Of a stretch of DNA of 64,000 nt, positions 57,998 through 64,000 are shown one piece after another. The position numbers and the translations under genes were made by a program. The stretch is from JBHIBC01 sp046758905. Lineage in GTDB: Bacteria; Acidobacteriota; Polarisedimenticolia; Gp22-AA2. The notes under the pieces were generated by a model. That model had not been told where the DNA came from. It did no database searches and saw only the letters and a list, made by a program, of their open reading frames with translations. Where the stretch lies: contig JBHIBC010000007.1 of NCBI GenBank assembly GCA_046758905.1, positions 1 through 64,000 on the forward strand, in the 5' to 3' direction. How positions within the stretch are numbered: position 1 is the stretch's first letter; each line of letters opens with the position of its first letter.

Positions 57998-59371
57998 ATG
58001 AAGCACGAAGAGCGCGTTTCACTGATAAAAACCACGCCCCCGGGCCCCGAGACCCGGCGCCTCATGCGGCGCGAGGCCGAGCTCCTCGCGCGCGGCGCTT
58101 ACGGCGCCGAGGGGGAGCGGTTCTTCTTCAGCCGTCGGCAGCGGGGATCCCTCATCGAGGACGTCGATGGCAATCGCTTCATCGATTTCGGCTCTGGGTG
58201 GGCCACCAACAACGTCGGCAGCTGCAACCCCGAGGTCGTCGACGCCGCCAGAGACATGCTGCGCGAATCCGGGGTCGTCTGCTGGACGAGCAGCGCCAAC
58301 AGCGTGCAACGGCTCGCCTTGGCGGAGAAGCTCCTGGAGGTCTGCCCGAAACGGACGGACCGCGTCGTCTTCCTGACCACCGGCACCGAGGCGGTCGAGG
58401 GGGCGCTCCGAATCATGCGGCGGGCTTCCGGCCGCCCCTTCGTGATCTCGTTCTACGGGCAGTACCACGGCCTGTCGTACGGCGCCATGTCGGTGGGACC
58501 GCTGCACGCCGCCTTGCGGGACGACGTGGCCCCGCTGGTCAACGGGGTCATCTTCGCGCCGTATCCGTACGCCTACCGGACCCTCCTCCGCTCGAGTTCG
58601 GGCGGAGAAGGCCGAGCGACGCTGGATTTCATCGAGCAGTATCTGCTGACCTACGAGGTCCCTGCATCGAGGATCGCGGGCGTCCTGGTGGAGCCGGTGG
58701 TGGGGGAGGGCGGGGTCTGGGTCCCCCCCGACGACTTCCTGCCGGGGCTGCGCGAGATCTGCGACAGACACGGCTGGTACCTGTGCATCGACGAGGTCCA
58801 GAGCGGCTTCGGGCGCTGCGGCCGGATGTGGGCCTTCGAGCACTGGGGCGTGGAGCCGGACCTGCTCGTCATCGGCAAGGGGCTGTCGGGCGGCTCGATG
58901 CCGATCGCGGCGGTCGCGGCCCGGGCCGACATCATGGATCTCGCCGAGGCGTTCGTCGCCGGGACCTACGCCGGTCATCCTGCGGCCTGCGCCGCCGCCA
59001 TCAAGACCATCGAGATCATTCACAGGGATCGGCTCCTGGATCGCGCGAGCGAGCTCGGTGAGCATGGTCTCGGACGCCTCAGGCAGATGCAACACAGATA
59101 CCCGGCCGTCGGTGATGTCCGCGGCAAGGGGCTGTGGCTCGCCGCCGAGTTCGTCAAGGATCGGAACACGCGCGAGAAGGACTTCGAGTTCGCGGACCTG
59201 GTCAATCGCGAGTGCCTGCGGCACGGGCTCTACCTCATCCACGACGACATCGCTTGGTTCGCCAGGATTCAGCCCCCCCTGAACATTGAGCGGTCCCTGT
59301 TCGACCAGGGTCTCGACATCCTGGACGACGCCATCCGTGCCCTCGGCGAGAGGCGCGCCCGGGGCGGGTAG
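57998..59371 (+). CDS. Class III PLP aminotransferase, second copy
   Basis: 457 residues. EDVDGNRFIDFGSGWATNNVGSCNPEVV, FLTTGTEAVEGALRIMRRA, SFYGQYHGLSYGAMS, LVEPVVGEGGVWVPP, CIDEVQSGFGRCGRMWAFEHW and the PLP Lys in VIGKGLSGGSMPIAAV. It belongs to the same superfamily as the gene at 55086 but is clearly divergent: no four-Cys insert, and SSGGEGRATLDF replaces it. The C-terminus is DDIAWFARIQPPLNIERSLFDQGLDIL. Substrate unknown. No RBS precedes the ATG; see the leaderless note. Confidence 0.88.
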   Translation: MKHEERVSLIKTTPPGPETRRLMRREAELLARGAYGAEGERFFFSRRQRGSLIEDVDGNRFIDFGSGWATNNVGSCNPEVVDAARDMLRESGVVCWTSSANSVQRLALAEKLLEVCPKRTDRVVFLTTGTEAVEGALRIMRRASGRPFVISFYGQYHGLSYGAMSVGPLHAALRDDVAPLVNGVIFAPYPYAYRTLLRSSSGGEGRATLDFIEQYLLTYEVPASRIAGVLVEPVVGEGGVWVPPDDFLPGLREICDRHGWYLCIDEVQSGFGRCGRMWAFEHWGVEPDLLVIGKGLSGGSMPIAAVAARADIMDLAEAFVAGTYAGHPAACAAAIKTIEIIHRDRLLDRASELGEHGLGRLRQMQHRYPAVGDVRGKGLWLAAEFVKDRNTREKDFEFADLVNRECLRHGLYLIHDDIAWFARIQPPLNIERSLFDQGLDILDDAIRALGERRARGG

Positions 59372-59762
59372 CCACGCGACCGCCTGGCGACGGCGTGTCG
59401 CCGCCCGACCGCGGCCGTCGTCCCGACGCCTGCGTGCCACGTTCTGAAACGACAGCCCCCGGCGACCTGACGGACGGCCCTCCGACGGGCCGGTGCGCTG
59501 CCTAACTTTGAGGCTCATTTCAGGTTGTCCGGTTGACAGGAGAGCGGTTTCACCGTACATGCCGATATCGGATGAACGTCGAGGGGGGGCGTGTCTGCGG
59601 GGCCCTGCGGCGGGCCCGCGGAACCGTCCGAGCCCGACGACCTTACAGACATCAACGATCGCAGGACGTGACTAGCGGACGCGATAAAACGATCTGTCTC
59701 AGATCTCAACGCACTCCTGTCTTCATTTCGAGAACTCGGGGGCATGATTTCAGGGGGGAGCC
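59372..59762 (+). other. 391-bp intergenic region before the giant protease
   Basis: No gene seen. The first part has a GGCGAC-N5-GTCGCC hairpin (59386-59402) just after the aminotransferase stop, without a T tract. A promoter lies at 59533. The 3' part (about 59640-59750) is noticeably less G+C-rich than the surroundings and would be a roughly 200-nt leader. It ends in GGGGGGAG before the ATG. No riboswitch family recognised. Confidence 0.6.
59533..59561 (+). promoter_or_regulatory. Candidate promoter for the giant protease
   Basis: Perfect TTGACA (59533-59538), 17 nt, TACATG (59556-59561, 3/6). The 10-bp palindrome CCGATATCGG (59562-59571) covers the expected start point and could be an operator. 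Confidence 0.38.
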
Positions 59763-62700
59763 ATGCATTCAAGCCTCAAGCGCCGAACCATCCTGAGTGC
59801 TCTGTGCGCACTGCTGGTCGTCAGCGGTGCCCTGGCCACGCTCGGCCTGACGTCCGGACGGGGCCGGCACATGAGCGACGAGGAGCTGGCTCAGTACGCC
59901 GGCGATATCGAGTACAGCCGGCTGAACCGCAGGCCCGTGACGTTCGACCGCCGGCCGGGGATGAACCCGCTGGGGGATTTCCGGCCGATGTGGAGCCAGA
60001 CTGACCTGGCGGGCGGCCGGATGATCGAGACGCCTCTCGGGTTCGTCGACCCGGCGGAGATCGCGACGCTGCGGCAGCGCGTGCCGGCCCTGGCGGGGCG
60101 TCCGGGCCGGGGACTCCCCGAGGGAAAGCGCGGGGAGATGCGGGACGGCTTCAACGCCATTCAGCTGACGCAGCGCGCCGTCCGCGAGCGCGGGCTGCGG
60201 TCGATCCGGGAGGAGCTGGCGGCGCTCGGCGTGACGGTGCACGCGGTGATGCCGACGAACGCGCTGCTGGTGGAGGTGCCCGGGAGGGCGGTGCGGGAGC
60301 TGTCGGAGGCGGAGTTCCTGGCGGCGGCGATGCCGTGGGGCGCGCAGTTCCGCGTGCAGCCCTCCCTGGGGCGGCGACCGTTGCTGCAGCGGGACCGGGC
60401 GGCCAGCGAGGAGCTGCGGCTCCTGGTGCATCACTTCCCGGGGACGGACCCGGAAGAGGCGCGGGCGGCGCTGGCGCGGATCGCGGGCGAGGACAACGTG
60501 ATCCCTTGGTCGGCCGTGAACCCGCTGTCGTTCGCGGTCCAGGCCCACTACTCGCGCTTACCCGCGATCGCCGGGCTGCCGCGGGTGATGATGGTCGAGG
60601 AGGAGCCGGAGTACCTGCTGCAGTCGGTCGAGATCCCGACCACCGTCATGGTGGGGAACCTCAAGGAGAACCTCCCGTTCCAGAAGCCGTACCACGACGC
60701 GGGCGTGGACGGCGGCGGCGTCGACGGCGACGCCCTGGGGATCGCCGACGGCGAGCGGATCAACGACGGCAGCGACGTGGTGCCTCCGCAGATCGTGGCC
60801 GTGACGGACAACGGGGTGTCCTACGACTCGGTGGGATTCTCGCAGACGGGGACGCAGGCGATCACGCTGACCCGGCCGATCGGCCCGAGGCACAGGAAGG
60901 TCCACTCCATCCAGGCGGTGGAGGACACGGGAACGACCTGCGACGCGACCCTGTCGGGCGGCGGGACGCACGGCAACGTCGTGGCGGGGGTGATCGCGGG
61001 CGACGGATCGTCGGTAGGAGCTGCCGTCGACATCCACATCTACAACATCCGGGCCCGCGTCAATAAGCTGAGCATGGACGGGGTGGCGCGCGGAGCGCGA
61101 ATCCTCATGCAGGACGCCGCGAGCGCCAGCCGCTGCACCATCGGCGCGCTCGTCGAGCAGGGCGGCAACGTCGCCCCCGGGGCGTTGCTGGATCGGCTCA
61201 CCCTCGCGATCTGCCCGAGCGACGCCACCGGTACCGGGGCCTGCGCGGGACTGGTTGGAGGCGGCGAGGATGTCCACCTGCACGTCATGCCCTTCGGCGT
61301 GCCGAATTTCGGCGTGCAGCTCGAGTTCACCGACCAGGGGGACTACCCGCAGGACTCCCGGGACATCGATGCCTTCCTGGTGAATCACCGCGACTACATG
61401 GTCTTCGTCCCGGTCGGCAACGTCGGGACGCGGCTGCCCCAGGACTTCTCCCCCTTCCAGGGCGAGGTCCGCAGCCGCTACCCGGACCTGTTCAACGGCA
61501 CGGCGCTGGACAACGACCCGAACGAGCCGAGCGGCCTGCAGATCGCGCCGCCGGCGACCGCGAAGAACATCGTCTCGGTGGGCAGCCACTTCCAGGACAC
61601 CCAGACGCAGTTCAGCTCGAACCTGGAGGAGAACCCGTCGAACTTCACCGCGAAGGGGCCCGCCACCTCCGCGTCGCTGCGGATGGCGCCGATGATCCTG
61701 AGCGTCGGCGGAGACGTGACCGGCTTCTTCTTCGGGCCGAACACCACCTCCGCGTCGGTGTGGCGCAGCATGGACAACGACAACAACAGCCCCGTCGAGG
61801 CCGTCCTGGACGGGATCAACTTCGGGACGTCGTACGCGGCGGCGGCGGTCGCCGGAGCCGCGGCGCTGGTGCGGGACTATTTCGCTCAGGGCTTCTATCC
61901 GACGGGGACCCGGGTCGACGGCGACCGGATCCCCAACGTGTCGGGGCCGATGGTGAAAGCGGCGATCGCGGCGTCGGCGAACTTCCTGGAGCAGATAGGG
62001 ACGGACTACCCGACGCCGTCCGACCGCAGCGTGGCATTCGCGCGGGCGGTGAACCTGTCCATCGTGGCGGGATCGAACGTCGGCGTGATCGGGAACAACG
62101 AACAGGGGTACGGACGCCCGGTCCTGACGTCCGTGCTGCCGCTGGCGAACTGGCCGACGGGCAAGGGGATCGGGTCCCCGGACACGGTGGAGTACCCGGC
62201 GGCGGGACTCATCGTGTACGACGAGCTGGCGACGGGGGAGCCGGCGATCCGCCACGAGACGCGGCCGGTGATCGAGCACGACTTCGTGGTCGACTCGGAC
62301 AGCACGCTGCTGGTGCCGACGCCCGGGGGCACGGCGCGCGTGGTCTCGCGGGGCCAGTTGCGGGTGGCGCTGGCCTGGAGCGACGTGCCGGATCTGCTGG
62401 GGCCCGGGGGCCTGCTGATGAACGACCTGGACCTGGAGGTGGTGTCGCCGGGCCCGGACGCGGCGCTGGGGACCTCGGACGATATCGTCTATGACGGCAA
62501 CGTGTACCATCTCGGGCAGGGGCTGAAACTGGGCCAGTGGAGCGTCGGCCGCGCGGCGGCGGAGCCGGACGTGTCCGACCGTCGCAACCCGATCGAGGCG
62601 GTGCACCTTTCGGCGGACCCGGACGGCGACGGGAATCCCCAGGACTCACAGCTGTTCACGGGGACGTGGCGCGTCCGAGTGAAGCAGGGCGCCGGCGGGG

Positions 62701-64000
62701 CCCTGCCGGGACAGATCGTGGTGCTGGATGGGCCGGATGAGGACGCCAACGGCAACGGGCGGCTGGACCCCGGGGAGGATCTGGATTCCGACGGGTTCCT
62801 GGATGCTGACGGGCAGCCGTACGGCCTGGTGGTCGCCGGTCCGGTGCTCGGGGTGGGAACCCAGACGACCGTGAACGGAACGATCGCGTTTCCGGGCAGC
62901 GCGGCGCGGCTGGAGAAGAGCCTGTACGGGTGCGCCGAGGACGTGGTTGCGACGGTGTTCGACATGGGCGTGACGGCCTCCGCGGTGTCGGCGGCGACGA
63001 CGTTCGAGGTGGTCACGACCGACGGGCAGGTCGTGGACACCGAGTCGGGGATCGGGTTCAGCAACGGCGCCGCCAACTCGTTCACGTCGTCCGCGGTGCC
63101 GCTGCGGCAGGCGCGCGGCGGGGCGGTGAGCTACAACGGCGTTCTGGAGACGCGGGGCAACATTGCGGACGAGCCCTACTTCGTCCGGGCCCGGTACGCC
63201 GATACGCCGCGTGACGCGGTGGCCTCGTCGCGGATCTCCTGCGATCCGAACCTGCTGGCCTGGAGGTTCCTGATCGAGAACGAGAACGGGACGGACCAGG
63301 TGCTGATCGGCGGCGGGTGCGACCGGGACCAGTTCATGGATGCGGACGAGAACGTGACCTACTCGGTGACCTTCGTGAACTCGAACCGGGACCACGACCT
63401 GACGGACGTGCGGGCGTTCCTCGCGGCGTCGGGGCCGGGGGCGTCGGCGGTGCGGGTACTGAACTCGCCGCTGAACATGGGCCGGATCCCCGGCGGGCAG
63501 ATCACGTCGGCCACCTTCTCCCTGCACATCGACGGCGCGGCGGTGGCGGCGCTGGCGGAGGCGGACCGCATCGTCAACATGACGCTGACGCTGGAGGGGA
63601 ACTCGGATCGGATCCAGCTGGATCGGCAGGTGTTCACCTTCAAGCATGCGCTGAACTCGGACTACGAGACGTTCCACTACTCGACCGACTACCCGTTCGG
63701 CGGCCGCGAGATCCGCGACTTCAACAGGAATCTCCAGATCGACGCGGCGGACGTCTCCGACCCGTTCCTCGGCATCCAGTTGCCCGACGAGGATCTGATC
63801 TTCGATTCGATGTTCGTGCCGGGCACGGCCACCGGCCTGGTGACGAACACCCTGGGAGAGGACCTGAACGACAACGGCGTGCTCGACGGGGGCGAGCGGG
63901 ACGTCATCCCGAACGGCATCCTGGACAGGGGGATCATCGCCGGCCCGACCCCGAGCAGCGCCGACAGGGCGCCGTTCCACTTCGACGCCAACGACGGCGG
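59763..64000 (+). CDS. Giant secreted subtilisin-like (S8) serine protease (partial, C-terminus missing)
   Basis: At least 1412 codons, open to the window edge. Signal-like N-terminus (TILSALCALLVVSGALATLGL), then a long propeptide-like region to about residue 310. Catalytic triad: Asp349 in VAVTDNGVSYD, His403 in GGGTHGNVVAGVIAGD, Ser690 in NFGTSYAAAAVAGAAALV; Asn of the oxyanion hole is likely in VPVGNVGTR. The His-Ser gap (287 residues) exceeds that of minimal subtilisins. After about residue 830, beta-sandwich regions contain Asp/Asn/Gly loops: DANGNGRLDPGEDLDSDG, DRDQFMDADENVTYSV and DLNDNGVLDGGERD. GGGGGGAG lies 4 nt before the ATG. Confidence 0.88.
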   Translation, partial: MHSSLKRRTILSALCALLVVSGALATLGLTSGRGRHMSDEELAQYAGDIEYSRLNRRPVTFDRRPGMNPLGDFRPMWSQTDLAGGRMIETPLGFVDPAEIATLRQRVPALAGRPGRGLPEGKRGEMRDGFNAIQLTQRAVRERGLRSIREELAALGVTVHAVMPTNALLVEVPGRAVRELSEAEFLAAAMPWGAQFRVQPSLGRRPLLQRDRAASEELRLLVHHFPGTDPEEARAALARIAGEDNVIPWSAVNPLSFAVQAHYSRLPAIAGLPRVMMVEEEPEYLLQSVEIPTTVMVGNLKENLPFQKPYHDAGVDGGGVDGDALGIADGERINDGSDVVPPQIVAVTDNGVSYDSVGFSQTGTQAITLTRPIGPRHRKVHSIQAVEDTGTTCDATLSGGGTHGNVVAGVIAGDGSSVGAAVDIHIYNIRARVNKLSMDGVARGARILMQDAASASRCTIGALVEQGGNVAPGALLDRLTLAICPSDATGTGACAGLVGGGEDVHLHVMPFGVPNFGVQLEFTDQGDYPQDSRDIDAFLVNHRDYMVFVPVGNVGTRLPQDFSPFQGEVRSRYPDLFNGTALDNDPNEPSGLQIAPPATAKNIVSVGSHFQDTQTQFSSNLEENPSNFTAKGPATSASLRMAPMILSVGGDVTGFFFGPNTTSASVWRSMDNDNNSPVEAVLDGINFGTSYAAAAVAGAAALVRDYFAQGFYPTGTRVDGDRIPNVSGPMVKAAIAASANFLEQIGTDYPTPSDRSVAFARAVNLSIVAGSNVGVIGNNEQGYGRPVLTSVLPLANWPTGKGIGSPDTVEYPAAGLIVYDELATGEPAIRHETRPVIEHDFVVDSDSTLLVPTPGGTARVVSRGQLRVALAWSDVPDLLGPGGLLMNDLDLEVVSPGPDAALGTSDDIVYDGNVYHLGQGLKLGQWSVGRAAAEPDVSDRRNPIEAVHLSADPDGDGNPQDSQLFTGTWRVRVKQGAGGALPGQIVVLDGPDEDANGNGRLDPGEDLDSDGFLDADGQPYGLVVAGPVLGVGTQTTVNGTIAFPGSAARLEKSLYGCAEDVVATVFDMGVTASAVSAATTFEVVTTDGQVVDTESGIGFSNGAANSFTSSAVPLRQARGGAVSYNGVLETRGNIADEPYFVRARYADTPRDAVASSRISCDPNLLAWRFLIENENGTDQVLIGGGCDRDQFMDADENVTYSVTFVNSNRDHDLTDVRAFLAASGPGASAVRVLNSPLNMGRIPGGQITSATFSLHIDGAAVAALAEADRIVNMTLTLEGNSDRIQLDRQVFTFKHALNSDYETFHYSTDYPFGGREIRDFNRNLQIDAADVSDPFLGIQLPDEDLIFDSMFVPGTATGLVTNTLGEDLNDNGVLDGGERDVIPNGILDRGIIAGPTPSSADRAPFHFDANDG

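Noticed and set aside
60558..62606. A 682-codon minus-strand frame opposite the giant protease
   Set aside because: Arg/His/Val-rich shadow of the protease frame, which carries the S8 triad.

Overview
The window is 64 kb of very G+C-rich, densely coded bacterial chromosome. It has no rRNA, insertion sequence, phage gene or CRISPR array. The gene style suggests an Acidobacteriota-like bacterium or close relative: a TonB-dependent receptor and a second barrel protein with carboxypeptidase-regulatory-like N-termini, paired alkaline-phosphatase-superfamily 'sulfatases', a Gld-type ABC transporter, a GatCAB amidotransferase and PDZ-containing histidine kinases. This placement is inference; no marker gene here settles it.

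Layout. 1-7.9 kb: partial flippase-like membrane protein, sulfatase-fold hydrolase, and a leftward set (5-formyl-THF cyclo-ligase family protein, GldA-like ATPase, fused GldF-GldG protein, DUF4340 protein). 8-11 kb: secreted DNRLRE-type protein, beta-hydroxyacid dehydrogenase, DJ-1/PfpI protein. 11-17.7 kb: leftward TPR-glmU-glmS-pcrA group for UDP-GlcNAc synthesis and DNA repair. 18-22.7 kb: folK-deoxynucleoside kinase-panB-panC facing folD-coaE, a folate/CoA cofactor block. 23-29.3 kb: small secreted and unknown proteins, thiolase, 3-hydroxyacyl-CoA dehydrogenase, and a helicase fused to a DEDD exonuclease (MrfA plus MrfB in one chain). 29.3-38.5 kb: HU, mtaB, purD, an M48 protease, an N-acetylmuramoyl-L-alanine amidase, gatA and gatC. 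38.5-52.2 kb: a secreted protein, an endonuclease III-like glycosylase, then a barrel protein-histidine kinase-NtrC regulator operon, a large TonB receptor and cysS. 52.3-54.6 kb: ECF sigma factor, anti-sigma factor, Spy-like protein and YraN. 54.6-55 kb: tRNA-Gly and tRNA-Cys. 55-59.4 kb: two class III aminotransferases flanking a second sulfatase-fold lipoprotein. 59.8 kb to the edge: a giant secreted subtilisin-like protease, cut by the window end.

Genes are tightly packed with many 4-bp ATGA/GTGA stop-start overlaps, so translational coupling is probably common (gatC-gatA-amidase, folD-coaE, ATPase-GldFG, kinase-regulator, sigma-anti-sigma). Sigma-70-type promoters can be read by eye at most transcription-unit heads; the cleanest precede the two tRNA genes, cysS, the TonB receptor and a 72-residue orphan protein. 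At several genes the -10 box overlaps or abuts the most upstream ATG, which matters for start calls and may mark leaderless mRNAs.

The items most worth a second look are the single-chain MrfA-MrfB repair protein, the Ca-binding-style Asp/Gly repeats shared by the TonB receptor and the giant protease, the outer-membrane barrel/kinase/NtrC operon next to a receptor with tandem promoters, and a glmU frame with a long basic N-terminal extension.
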